A model generated the notes under the pieces. The model was given only the letters and a program-made list of their open reading frames with translations. It did not search any database and had not been told where the DNA came from. A stretch of DNA of 64,000 bases from Vanessa cardui (Eukaryota; Arthropoda; Insecta; Lepidoptera; Nymphalidae), in NCBI RefSeq assembly GCF_905220365.1, contig NC_061153.1, forward strand, positions 5,972,001 to 6,036,000. The letters run 5' to 3'. Every line of letters begins with the position of its first letter. Positions within the stretch are counted from its first letter, which is position 1. Positions 32,501-42,396 of this stretch are shown one piece after another. The translations under genes were made by a program, and so were the position numbers.

Positions 32501-33304
32501 CCAGTAGAAGTAGTATCAGACCAAGGACCTCCCTTCACTAGTACCGAATTTAAAGATTTTTTACAAAGAAATGGTATACATCAAAGTTTTTCCCCGGCTT
32601 ATCACCCTCAGTCAAACGGTGCAGCAGAAAACGCGGTTAAACTTTGTAAACAAACTATTAAAAAGGCTATTAGGGATAATAAGGACATTGAATGTTCTTT
32701 ACAAACATTTTTATTATCATATAGGAATTCGGTACATAGTACAACCGGCGAAACACCAGCCCTTTTGCTTCAAAGGCGTACTTTACGTTCACGGTTAGAT
32801 TTATTGCGTAGCGAACGTGGTCTCGCTGATAACGTTAGAGCTGCACAACAAAAACAACAGAAGTACGCTGGCGGAACACCAAGGGGGTTACAAGAGGGGG
32901 AGTCAGTTTGGGTGAGAGAATATGGCAGTAATGATAAATGGATCAAAGGATCCATAGCTCACCGACAAGGTTTACGGCAGTACATTGTAAATGCGGATAA
33001 CGGTCGACCGGTGGTACGTCATACCGATCAAATAAGACGCAGATCACGATTATCTGATATTGCCTGTTCCACTCAGAACGAGGGCGAGGGTGAGGATACG
33101 AAAGAATGCGTCGGCGATAGGCCATTGTCGATTGCGGAGGAAGTCAAAGCGGACACTTCTATGGCGGAAGCTAAACAGCCTCATCCCGAAAATTTGGTAA
33201 CAGACTTAAATAGTCCGGCTTCTTCGCCTCAATCGACAAATTCCAATCAGTCTAATCGTCCTAAGCGAATCCGCCATTTAGTTGATCGTTTTGTAATTAA
33301 ATAA
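29585..33304 (+). CDS. mag-like Gag-Pol polyprotein, 1239 residues, Gag N-terminus missing
   Basis: One open frame starts at ATG 29585, 66 bp after the 5' LTR. It begins in the C-terminal lobe of capsid (SKTCEFGNWLQDSLRDQL), so the N-terminal part of Gag usual in this family is absent; I infer an internal deletion. Then follow an Ala/Gly/Arg-rich segment (residues 86-122), a Cys-rich segment with the knuckle CRVCNKRGHLRRMC (about 140-153), protease DTG (about 212), RT with FIDD (about 496-499), RNase H (TADAS about 643; DHKPL), integrase HHCC (VHSGHMG, CRNCNTC) and DDE (IHIDF about 922, SDQGPPF 978, AENAV 1014). All enzymatic residues are kept. Confidence 0.92.
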   Translation: MSKTCEFGNWLQDSLRDQLVCGIRSDIIRQRLFAECKLDFMKAYNLAVSIEAAEKDAAIVEGDARCSGVAADCQAVYEAMPSQRSAGAGAARGARGARGAARGMAYGGARPAAAGRAQAQQCSVCGGAHTGLCRFSRYVCRVCNKRGHLRRMCPNVMNHHTVDASPSYEFPEEESDMSDEVIYINMNQLSITDCKPIVIPLLVHKKMLNMECDTGSAISCISEEIYCKLFSDLKIKQCNIVLKYYTGEIVRPLGFITPEVKYKNLERKLDLYVVKNGKSLLLGRQWIAALGIQLPNLSIKKVLNVNVDDFDLHAFNSRFCKVFADGLGRFTGDPVRIHVSPGARPVFMRARPLAYALREPVERALTQMVRDGILTAVERSEWATPIVPVVKKDGNIRICADYKLTLNKVIEVDRYPLPRVEDLLIKLNGGDRFSKIDLSQAYAQFVLDDSSKYTVINTHKGLFRYNRLVYGLSSSPAIFQKRLEQLFDDLDHVGVFIDDIIITGKTTREHIDNLYKVFERLEKFGLKVKKEKCVFFKTSVKYLGYIISRDGVHTCPDKVKAIVDTPAPTNISDLKAFIGMVMYYSKFIKNISTILAPLYTLLRSGVKFVWSNSCQEAFSKVKQLLASSEVLIHYSVDLPVVVTADASNVGVGAVLSHVTPSGERPVAYASRSVTAAERAYSQIDKEALAIVFALKKYHQYLYGRKFVLRTDHKPLTHIFGKKAGIPIMAASRLQRWAVLLTGYDYDIEYVASKQNCADSLSRLPLPYNKINEKREITYVNFIQDFLPVTNEEIRKETKKDKILSKIYIYLKSGWPKSCTEDELKPYFSRRNELYLDYDCIMWGYRIVIPGSLRAAVLKEVHSGHMGMVKSKGIARSYVWWAGIDGDIEDMCRNCNTCASVAPAPARAPPQPWPYHTQPWSRIHIDFLGPYQGKTYLVLVDASTKWLEVFEMQRSNSFHVIRVLRATFARFGLPVEVVSDQGPPFTSTEFKDFLQRNGIHQSFSPAYHPQSNGAAENAVKLCKQTIKKAIRDNKDIECSLQTFLLSYRNSVHSTTGETPALLLQRRTLRSRLDLLRSERGLADNVRAAQQKQQKYAGGTPRGLQEGESVWVREYGSNDKWIKGSIAHRQGLRQYIVNADNGRPVVRHTDQIRRRSRLSDIACSTQNEGEGEDTKECVGDRPLSIAEEVKADTSMAEAKQPHPENLVTDLNSPASSPQSTNSNQSNRPKRIRHLVDRFVIK

Positions 33305-33492
33305 TAATTTATTTGTTCAACACTTTTGCGAATTCCGTATATTGTTATACAAACTAATTAGTAATGTAGTTGTAAATAAAGTAAATTAACATACGCAGAG
33401 TAGAATATTGTTAGTTAAGCCTTGAGAGATTTAGTTTATATAATTTTTATATCTTAATAATAATAGTTACTAAATATATGTCGGAGGTGTAA
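33305..33492 (+). other. mag-like 3' untranslated region and polypurine tract
   Basis: AT-rich sequence without genes; the purine-rich GTCGGAGGTG directly precedes the 3' LTR and would prime plus-strand synthesis. Confidence 0.6.
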
Positions 33493-33607
33493 TGTAGGTA
33501 TATGTAAAACAATTGTCATTGCCTCAGTTGGTATGAATAAACGGTACTCGCAAGTCGTGTGTGTGTTGTTCTTCATATTTCCCAAGCTTCCATCCAAAAA
33601 TATTTCA
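33493..33607 (+). repeat. mag-like 3' LTR
   Basis: 115 bp, identical to 29404-29518. The errantivirus pol frame resumes at once after it. Confidence 0.93.
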
Positions 33608-33952
33608 GTATACGAAATCATTAATGAAACCGCCCTTCAGCGTCGTACTGAAATAACCGAGAACATTAATAGAAATCGCGAGCCTGAGCAAACATATGCA
33701 CCTGATCAACGGATCTATGTCAGAAATCCCCTAGCTAATAGACAGAAATTAGCTGCCCGCTGTACGAACGATACGGTTGTAACAGATTTACCTATACATA
33801 TTTATACAAAGAGAAAGAGAGGACCCGTACCCAAGTCGCGCCTGAAACGGGTACCTAATAGTGCTCGTTTGTTACAGGATACAGAAAACACTACTCGCGT
33901 TAATGCTGGCTCAGGTCCTGAAGCTGGGACAAGCAGACGTGATAACACTTGA
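33608..33952 (+). CDS. pol: Errantivirus integrase C-terminal segment, cut off from pol
   Basis: The sequence continues the pol frame on the far side of the mag-like insertion. It encodes the chromatin/DNA-binding C-terminal part of integrase (YAPDQRIYVRNPLA, PIHIYTKRKRGP). As it stands it can only be read as a tail fused to the mag LTR: the open frame can start at 33533 inside that LTR. It overlaps the start of env by about 90 bp, the usual compact arrangement. Confidence 0.85.
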   Translation, partial: VYEIINETALQRRTEITENINRNREPEQTYAPDQRIYVRNPLANRQKLAARCTNDTVVTDLPIHIYTKRKRGPVPKSRLKRVPNSARLLQDTENTTRVNAGSGPEAGTSRRDNT

Positions 33953-35593
33953 AAGCTTAAAAAATGGACCGGGTATTCTCCCCTTCAACTTAGGACCCAC
34001 TAGAATAATTTCCCATTTCCATTCTTTTGTTCAACTTATAAATTTAAATAATGTGCGAAATAGGTTAGAATTCGTTCGAGAGAAGTTAAGCAACCTAGCA
34101 ACTGACTTAAATAATAAAACGTCGTTACTTTACGCCCCGCATATCAAATATCTTGCAACGAAATTAAATGACATGTCAGAGCAACTGTTAACCTTTCAAG
34201 GAAAACGTTCAAAAAGAGGCCTCGTTAACGGTCTTGGTTCCATAATCAAAAGTATCTCCGGAAATTTAGATTATACGGACGCACTAAAGTACGAAAATGC
34301 CATTGCTATTCTACAAAAGAACGAAAATAACTTAGCCATTGAAATAAATCATCAAATAAGTTTAAGCAAGCATCTCAGAGTTCAAATGTTACAGATAGGA
34401 TAGTAGAAAACCAGAGGAAAATAGAGAACATTATTAAAACCATCTTAGATAATGATGTTAGGAAAGAAGAAGATGCAATTAAGTATTTTCATTTAGCCCA
34501 GCTACTTACAATACTAGGTGATGACATAGACAATTTGTCACAAGAGTTGTCAAAACTACAGAATCTATTGGCATTCATAAGAGCTAAGAGCATCCATTAT
34601 TCCGTTCTCGATTACGACACTTATATAGTTATGTTAAATAAACTAAAAGGTTTATACAATTCAAATGTAGTGCTAGATATTAATTTTAGGGAATATTTAG
34701 ATCTATTAAGATTAGGATATTATAATAAAGATAATAATATAATCTTGGTAATAAAGTTTCCAATCATGAATCCCAATAACTACATCCTTTACAAATTGTC
34801 CTTAGCCCCTAATAGTAATGATAAAATTATAATCCCTACCTATCCATACGTAGCAATTCACGAGAAAGATCTACTGTATATAGAGACAGAATGTCCGAAG
34901 TACAGTCACGGTCATCTTTGCGAGGACACCTTAAACCGACACTATGGAGAGCAAACGAGCTGCATTCAACATCTTATACTCCAGCAACATATCCATGAAA
35001 CCTGTCGGGTTACTCCAGTAATCTTATCTTCTCAAGTCATGGAACAATTGGATGATCGTCACTATGTTCTGAGCTTTCCCAACTTAACGAAAGTTCATTT
35101 AACCTGTTCTCAAGATCAATACAAAAACCTTCTCGGAAGCTATCTAGCTGAAATACCTAAAGGGTGTGCTCTACAAACGTCCATCTTCACCATCACTAAC
35201 CACCATGATCAAGTAAAAGGACAAGTTTTGAAAATGTTGAATATAGAATATAGTAATGAAGATCCATACAAAGCGACAGCGAAGAACATCTTGAAATTGA
35301 ACAGTATAGATTTGACTCACTTACATTCAACCAATACCAGGATTGCCTCTCAAGAACCAGTGACTTTGGAATTGTCGAACTTAGACACGCTCTATCACAC
35401 GACTATACCTGTCTACCTACTCATCGGTGCATCAGTACTCACTATTAGCATCGTCCTCATTCGTCGCAAATGTATGCATTCAAAAAATACCAACCAGAAG
35501 GAAAATGAGGCAACCAGAACACAAGAAGTCCAGAACAGCCCCAGAGGTCCTATGTCTCTATCAGCACTATTTTCGACAAAAGCCTCCAAATAG
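33861..35593 (+). pseudogene. env: Errantivirus Env, one frameshift
   Basis: This encodes a membrane fusion glycoprotein, which errantiviruses acquired from baculovirus-type F proteins. The first block (33861-34403) opens with a hydrophobic stretch (KTLLALMLAQVLKLG) that fits a signal peptide, and carries a furin-type RSKR site followed by a Gly/Ile-rich fusion-peptide-like segment. The second block (reading to 35593) is in another frame and ends with a transmembrane helix (VYLLIGASVLTISIVLI) and a basic cytoplasmic tail. A single-base frame change near 34385-34400 separates them, so the present copy cannot make the full protein. Everything else is open. Confidence 0.88.
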
Positions 35594-35612
35594 CTGCTGA
35601 TCCTGCGGAGGG

Positions 35613-35987
35613 AGTTGTTAAGAAATAATCGCAAGACCTCCCGAACATCGAGCGCTACCAAGAATTACCATACGTGAGAAATAATCACACCATGCATTCC
35701 TTGAAGCTACCACCTGTTGCCAGCGTCGCTGCTTTGTTTCGCAAGACCTCCCGAACATCGAGCGCTACCAAGAATCACCATACCGTGGGGACCATTCAGT
35801 GATTTACCGATTTCGTTATAAATATGTAATTCAGACTACAGAACTTCACTTTTTGTTCTGACATCGAACAGACTGTCACGAATTATAAATTAGAAATAAT
35901 TAATTGTTAAATTGAATTACTTAAATAAACGTATAAGTTAAATTCGTTCGGTTTCATTCTGCATCCTCAACGGCAGCCCTACGTAAT
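35613..35987 (+). repeat. Errantivirus 3' LTR with internal duplication
   Basis: About 375 bp. It matches the 5' LTR but carries an extra segment of about 110 bp (about 35678-35787). This duplicates the CGCAAGACCTCCCGAACATC block and adds unrelated sequence (ACACCATGCATTCC to GTCGCTGCTTTG). Confidence 0.85.
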
Positions 35988-36459
35988 TGACTTAATTAAA
36001 AAAATAATAATAAAATTAAAAAGTACTGCAGCTTATGTCCCAAAAAGGTATGCCACTCAGTATAACCTAGGAAATACCTAGAAACTGGTTTTCAGTGGCA
36101 GCCTTTTCATCGATGACGTGCAGTGACAAAACTAATTTTTAAAATTTAGTACTAAAATGGGAACCACTTAGTGTTAGGTTAGTTCTCACTTCTCGGCTCA
36201 GAGGCCTCCGTGCGACGATGGCGGACGGCCGTGTAAGCAAGAATAATAATAATAATTTAAACACGTAAATATATAAATATCATAGATAATAAATATATAC
36301 ATTTGACGGCAAAATCGAGAGGAAATGCATAACATATAAGTATTATAATGCGAAGGTGAATAATTAAAGTAATAACACTATAGTATAAATCGGTAGCGAA
36401 TTAATATTATAGTGTTATCGTGCTCCCGTCTCGCATCAGTGATCACGCCATAGGGTGTC
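35988..36459. other. Non-coding AT-rich stretch
   Basis: No ORF or recognisable element. It includes a (AAT)n run near 36243 and a short GC-richer piece at 36195-36235 (CGACGATGGCGGACGGCC). Confidence 0.5.
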
Positions 36460-36514
36460 ATGGCGGCCGGTGTTATCCCTAGACGACAACAACAGATGAA
36501 GATTTTGACTACCG
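36460..36514 (+). other. Candidate first coding exon with splice donor
   Basis: ATGGCGGCCGG in a good start context opens 18 codons (MAAGVIPRRQQQMKILTT) that run directly into CG|GTAAGT, a strong donor. A possible acceptor TTTTTATAG near 36628 leads to a short basic frame (DNERDRKKKECRQKK) ending at TAG about 36694. It could be the first exon of a host gene, or the leader/gag start of the following gypsy remnant. I do not recognise the peptide. Confidence 0.3.
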
Positions 36515-36794
36515 GTAAGTATTAAATGGTAATAACTTAAAGAAGTAAAACAAATTATGTACTTTATTTATTTTGATGTACAACTATGAACATTTATATC
36601 CAATTTTATTATTATTATTTTTATAGACAACGAGAGAGATAGAAAAAAAAAGGAATGTCGACAAAAGAAAGTTATAAATGTGTTAGGTACATAGCAACAA
36701 TTTATTACATTTAATTTTTTTTCCTTTTTTTTAGGGACAGCTAACTAAAATCTCGGGATTGCATTAGAAATTCGCATCCCGCATTTAAGCAGAT

Positions 36795-38990
36795 TCTATA
36801 CATAAGACTACGTTTGTAACGCCAGACGGACATTATAAGTTTATAAGAATGCCATATGGGCTATGTAACGGACCTTCGGTCATTCAAAAATTAATGGATA
36901 CGGTATTAGGTAATCTTCGATTTGGTAGGGTTGTTTGTTATATGGATGACATTTTAGTCACTTCAGAAACACTTGAAGAAAATATAATTACGTTAGAAAC
37001 TGTATTAGATTTATTAAAAAAAAAAAAAATTTAACTATACATTTAAATAAATGCACTTTTTTTCGAAAGAATATAACCTTTTTAGGATATGAAATATCAG
37101 AAACGGGGTTACAATCTAATTCAAAGAAACTGAAGGCGATTCAAAATTTTCCTATTCCAAAGACTACATACATACATCTACTAAATACATCAATTACGAC
37201 AATTTGTAGGTCTAATAAATAATTTTAGAAAATTTATAAAAAATTGTGCCGTACTATGTAAACCATTAACGAGTTTATTAAAAAAAATTGGCAGTGGGGT
37301 GCGTTACAAGAGCAAGCTATAACGAATTTGAAAAATGCATTAGTTAATAATGTTTCTCTGAATATATTTAATCCCAAATTGCCTACAATTTAATACACGG
37401 ACGCAAGTCGCGATGGGTTAGGTTATATATTAGTGCGAAGTACAGAATATGGTGAAAAACCCATATATTTTATAGTCGCCAAACCTCTGAAGAATAAAAG
37501 AAATATCACCTTGGAATTGGAACTTTTAGCAATCGTAGTTGCTTTGCAAAAATTTCGTCATTATTTATTGGGATATCCATTTAAAATTGTTACGGATTGC
37601 AATGCCGTTCGCTATGCCTTAACGAAACAAAATATGATACCACGCATTAGTAGATAGATCTTACAAACTCAACAATTTACTTTCGATATTGTTCATAAAG
37701 CAGGTTCTCAAATGCAGCATGTCGATGCATTAAGCCGAAACCCGATCGGGAAAGATAACTTAGAATCCATAGATAAGGTTATGACTATAACTGAAAGTGA
37801 TTGGCTTTTAGCGGTTCAATTACAAGATCCCAATATATGTAGTATTAGGGATATTTTAATGTCAGGTGAGGCCGGAACTAATAAGCGTATTTTTCAAGAA
37901 TATGAATTATTAGGTAATAAAGTGTTTCGTAGAACAGAATATGGTAGGCGATGAGATGTACCAAAGTTGTGCATCTGGCAAATAATTCGCATAAACCATT
38001 ATGATATAGGTCATTTTGCAGTTGACAAGACGGTAGAACGAATTCGTTGGAAATATTGGTTTCCTAAGCTAAAAAGAACTGTGCAAAAATATATTAAAAA
38101 TGTACACGGTAAAAAACCTGGAAAATTGTATCCAATTCCGAAATATGCTTGGCCATTCCACACTCTTCATTTGGATCATTTGGGCCCATTTGTAAAATCT
38201 ACTAAACAAAACTTATACCTTTTAGTAATAGTTGATTCTTTCACAAAGTTTGTTTTTATTGTACCGGTGAAAAATACAAAGAGTAAAATTGTAGTTAATG
38301 AGCTAGACAAAATTTTCAAAGTATTCGGTAATCCAAAACGCCTTATATGTGACGCAGGTAGTGCTTTTACATCTAAATTATTTACAAAATATTGTAATGA
38401 TAAAAATATAAGAGGTCATATTATTGCCACTGCTATGCCTCGTTCTAACGGACAAATAGAGCGATATAACCAGACAATTTTAGAAGCTTTACGGGCTTTA
38501 GGAGCTAATACTGATAATAGTAAGTGGGACGAACATATTACGAAAATTCAACAAGGTATAGATAGTACCGTAAATAGAACAACCGCAGCTGTATCTAGCG
38601 AGATTTTCTTTGGATATAGAATTCGAATGGATAATGATAAAATTGATTGCGACGAAAATGTGGAATGTTCAGTTGACGTAACTTCCTTAAGAAAAATGGT
38701 AGACGAGAACATGAAGAAAGAAGCAGAAAAACAAAAAGCATATTTTGATATAAAGCGTAAAGAAGCCACAAAATATCAACTTAACGACTTAGTTGTTATT
38801 AAAATCCCAGTCTAATGATGGTAGCAGCACGAAACTGATGCTTATATATAAAGGTCCATTTCAAGTGACAGAAATACTCGAACATGACCGCTATAAAGTT
38901 GCTGATATGAGAGGATCCGAAAAGAGCACCAAACCGTACACTGGAATAACGAGCGCCGAAAATATGTAAGCATGGATCCAAATAAATAAT
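36795..38990 (+). pseudogene. gypsy-C pol remnant (RT, RNase H, integrase)
   Basis: The RT starts at about 36795 (TTFVTPDGHYKF, then MPYGLCNGPSVIQ) and has YMDD at about 36940-36951. The frame breaks at an A-run (37016-37030). RNase H follows at 37390-37657 (YTDAS, ELELLAIV, VTDCNAV) and stops at TAG. Integrase covers 37967-38815: the HH half of the zinc finger is present (HYDIGH), but the expected two cysteines are missing (YIKNVHGKKPG). The DDE residues remain in LHLDHLG, CDAGSAF and GQIERYN. A GPY/F-type tail reaches about 38990. Gag, protease and the RT N-terminus are absent, and no LTRs were found. Confidence 0.82.
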
Positions 38991-39596
38991 GAAGATAAAC
39001 CGGATGTTGTCGAGTCAAATTAAGTGAGGTAATCTTTTATAATAAAACTATAGTTAATAGTTTTACTGTTTGCAGGTGATTTAATGATTGTAATATTTAT
39101 GTCATAACTGATTTATTTATTTTTTCCTCTCGTTGTTATGGTTTAATGTATTCGCTTCGAACATACGAAAATGTAGCGTGAAATTAAGGATAACGTGTAA
39201 ATTCCCTGATAAGGAATGGCGCGGGATTAATGGTGATACACAACTGATGATAAGGTACATCACACAGTTCAAACCATTGATAAAGCCAGACACGTTAAGA
39301 CGTTTCATGAGGCATTCGGTAGTTCTGGTAAAATCCATGTTATAATACCAGTAGCGTATACACTGGTAAAGTAGCTACATATTGTGCGCAATACATTTAT
39401 TTGACCGTATAATGTTGTATGTTCTCAGCTCCTGCATCAAACCACGACGTATTTGAGGACGAATCCGTATGCAGGACGGCCGGATGTAGTTGCCATTTAA
39501 AAAAAAACTTAATAAAAATATATTCGGTGCAAAGTTGGCTAGCCTGTTTCGACAAGTTGCGACACCTGCAGCAATCTTACTTCAAGTGATTGACGG
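38991..39596. other. Unassigned stretch between gypsy-C and zinc-finger gene
   Basis: Mostly AT-rich. A 70-codon plus-strand frame (39133-39345) is present but has no recognisable motif, so I do not call it a gene. The stretch may hold the gypsy-C 3' LTR, but no second copy is in the window to prove it. Confidence 0.4.
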
Positions 39597-41613
39597 ATGG
39601 GAAATGAACTTTTACTTCGGCGCCCTAGTGAAGAGAACATCGCAGGAGCGGAATTTTGGTCCTTACCAAACCTCCTCAAACCTCCAGCAAAAGCAATTGA
39701 ATCGTCTATCTTAAGCCCTATAAGACACCTTGATCCTGCTGATAATACACTTTTAAATAAGCCTACTTACGTCTCAGGTGTAGACGGTATCAAAAAGCCT
39801 CCGCTAGAAGTCCCATGCATAATATCAGATGACCGGAATCAAGACCAGACGGTACCATGCTTTGACAATGACTCTGACTTTTCTAAATCTTCAAATGATA
39901 AGAATTATGAACCATCATCTTATGAATCCACGTCAGAATCTGGCCAAGAAATATCAATGGAAACCGAATATTTACATGATACAAACCCAACAGAAAAAGA
40001 AAAAGTGTCGTTGAATGAAGATTGCTTAGGGCAAGATTCGGAAAATAATCACGAAACATACAAAGAAAATATAGAAACAGAAGTGCTGGAAAATCAAAAT
40101 ACATCAGACAGTAATTTGAAAAGTAAACGCATTAGAGAAAGAGATTTTTGTTACTACTGTGAAAATTTCATTTTAAACTTTTCACGACATATGATTCGAA
40201 ACCACTACGCCGAACCTGAAGTACAATCAGCATTAGCACATCCCAAAAATAGCCTTAAACGTAAACAAGTTAAAAACTTGTTTAGCGCTTTGAGAAAAAA
40301 GGGTAATTATGTGAGTAATTCGCAAACTGCATTTAAACCCGTGAAGAAATGTAGGTTTTCTGAAAAGACTGACTATTTACCTTGCTCTAAATGTCTTGGT
40401 TTTTATTCAAGGAAACAACTGTGGAGACATATAAAAAATGTGATGCTGCTTCTACAGAAAACGCACAAGCCGATGCACAAAATTTTCTTGCACGTTACGT
40501 GAAAGTCGACAACAATTTAATGAAAAAACGTATTTCCTCGTATGAAACCAGACAAAATATCATTAGTAGCTAAAAAAGATAAATTTATTTGTATGTTTGG
40601 AGCACAGTATTTGAGAACACATCGCGAGGAACATTTAACAACTGTTGTCTCACGTAAGATGAGGGAGTTAGCGAAATTGCTTGTGGAAGTAAATAAATTG
40701 AAACCAAATATTAATAGTCTTGAACAAGTATTAAAACCACAATACTATGACACTTTAGTACAGGCAACCAAAGTCGTAGCCCGATATAATGACGCATCAC
40801 ACATATTTGATACACCGCCATGCCATGAACATTGCTACATCAATAAAACAATGTTGTAGTATAGCTTTATTGCACAGTTGTAAATTAGAAGCCTCAGTTC
40901 AAACGGCTTCTGTTCAAGTAGGTTTAAAAACACTATCAAAATTAATTGAGGAGAATTGGAAGTTCGATATTTCCAGCCAAGCTGCTGATGACTTGAATGT
41001 GAAGAAGCAGAATAAAACTACTATGGTGCCACTTGCTGCTGATTTAAAATTATTCAAAGATTATCTTTGTGGCATGTCAAAACATTCATCCGATAGTTTA
41101 ACGCAATCCGAAGGAGAAACGAACATTGAAGCTTTCAATTATAACTTGGTGAAATCTACATATTGTTGCGTTCTTCTATTGAATAGGCGTCGGCCCGGCG
41201 AATTACAACGATTAAAATTAAGTGATTATAATGATCATGGCAACGACAGCAAGCAATATGAAGAATTTGACAAAGTTCTAACTTCGACTGAAAGGATATT
41301 AATAAGTAAATTAAAAAGAATAGTGGTCCGTGGTAAAAGAGGAAGACGGGTGCCAGTACTGTTTAGTACTGAAGTCCAAGAAGATTTAAAAAAAAATATT
41401 ATCAGTCAGACACATGTATGTTGCAGATGATATTAATTTGTTATTTGTAAAGGCAGGTTTTTTAAAGCAGGTATTTTAAAGACCACATTAAGTATAAAAA
41501 ACCTCCCAAACGAGCTGAATGTGACGAATTAAAAAATAAATATCCTACACTTTTTCATAACAAGGACTGGCTTAAAATTAAAGTATACATACAAAATATT
41601 TGTTCAAAAGTTT
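39597..41613 (+). pseudogene. Zinc-finger protein with possible tyrosine-recombinase-like domain, broken
   Basis: Four frames read on from one another: 39597-40430, 40391-40545, 40542-40800 and 40789-41430. A further piece lies near 41479-41613. An acidic Ser/Asn/Glu-rich N-terminus leads to two CxxC...H-type fingers (CYYCENFILNFSRHMIRNH at about 40151-40207; CSKCLGFYSRKQLWRH at about 40384-40430). A helical middle contains SRKMRELAKLL. The box RRRPGELQRLKLSDY (about 41188-41232) resembles the first Arg box of tyrosine recombinases. The C-terminal basic tail (KYKKPPKRAEC, WLKIKVYIQNI) is present, but the His-x-x-Arg and Tyr boxes expected before it are missing, so the catalytic core is deleted. 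It could be a Crypton-like element or a domesticated relative. Confidence 0.5.
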
Positions 41614-42162
41614 AAGTGACGATTGGAGACTTTCGCTGATATACAGGGTTATTTTAAAACCTTCATAACCTCACACGGGTAGATTACTAACATTATTAAC
41701 AACTTTTGTTCTACAGCTCAGTACAATAATCTAAAAATTTTTTTTTAAATTTTTATTGCACTCTCTTTTTCGTGTTAGATTTTTTTATGGTGTTTAATAT
41801 ATCAAGATATTGAAAAAAATGTTTATATTTCAATATAACTCAATAAATGATTTTATGAATAACAATTAATATTTATTTTACCATTCTAGTACATCTAGTA
41901 ATTGTAATATTGTTCTACGTAATATGTATCTAATGGTAATATTGTTTTTTTATTAATTACACCAAAACTAAACACCTAAATGCTAATTTTGTATCTAGAT
42001 AATTGCAATAAACAATAAAATAAAAAGCAATAACCATTAAATTGTAACATCTCGCCGATACAGGGAAAAGAGTCCTCCATTGGGATTTAGGAGCTTCCAT
42101 CACTTATACACCTCACTACAAATCACGTAATTCGAAATAATGATATGAATAAAAATATAAAC
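41614..42162. other. AT-rich intergenic stretch
   Basis: No gene, repeat family or RNA is recognised; T/A-rich sequence with several short homopolymers. Confidence 0.6.
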
Positions 42163-42207
42163 TAGCGACCCGCCCCGGCTTCGCACGGGTGCAATACTGA
42201 TACTAAA

Positions 42208-42396
42208 TGTACAGGTCACTATTAGGCACGTGGTTAATAATGAAACAACACAGTTCGATTTATAACGGACACGTCTTGCTCGTACGGCGAACTAACTGAT
42301 TATAATATGGCTAATGGCCGTACCCCCTACTATTGCTCGCCTTACGCGTAGGCTTGTCCATATTTATTTATAAACTACCTCTTATAATACACTACA
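42208..42396 (-). repeat. gypsy-B 3' LTR (left)
   Basis: Starts TGTACAGGTCACTATTAGGC and ends AATACACTACA on the plus strand; 189 bp. It is the downstream LTR relative to the minus-strand genes. Confidence 0.92.

Larger units (their letters stand above)
29404..33607 (+). mobile_element. mag-like LTR retrotransposon, very young, in errantivirus pol
   Basis: The LTRs 29404-29518 and 33493-33607 are 115 bp, begin TG, end CA and are identical by eye. The pol sequence before (AAA GTA) and after (GTA TAC) the element shows a short duplication (GTA, possibly 4 bp with one mismatch) and rejoins in frame. Inside is one continuous gag-pol ORF. Very short LTRs are characteristic of the mag lineage, first known from silkworm. 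Confidence 0.92.
24249..35987 (+). mobile_element. Errantivirus (gypsy-type endogenous retrovirus) with gag, pol and env
   Basis: Two LTRs bound gag, pol and env in errantivirus order. The primer binding site follows the left LTR at once, and a purine tract (GCGGAGGG) precedes the right one. The pol ORF is interrupted near its 3' end by a mag-like element (29404-33607). Without that insertion the element would be about 7.5 kb, a normal size. The LTRs differ by few substitutions plus one 110-bp duplication, so it is fairly young. I found no convincing target-site duplication. Confidence 0.9.

Noticed and set aside
39133..39345. 70-codon ORF between gypsy-C and the zinc-finger gene
   Set aside because: No motif, no repeat partner and AT-rich context; length is within chance expectation.
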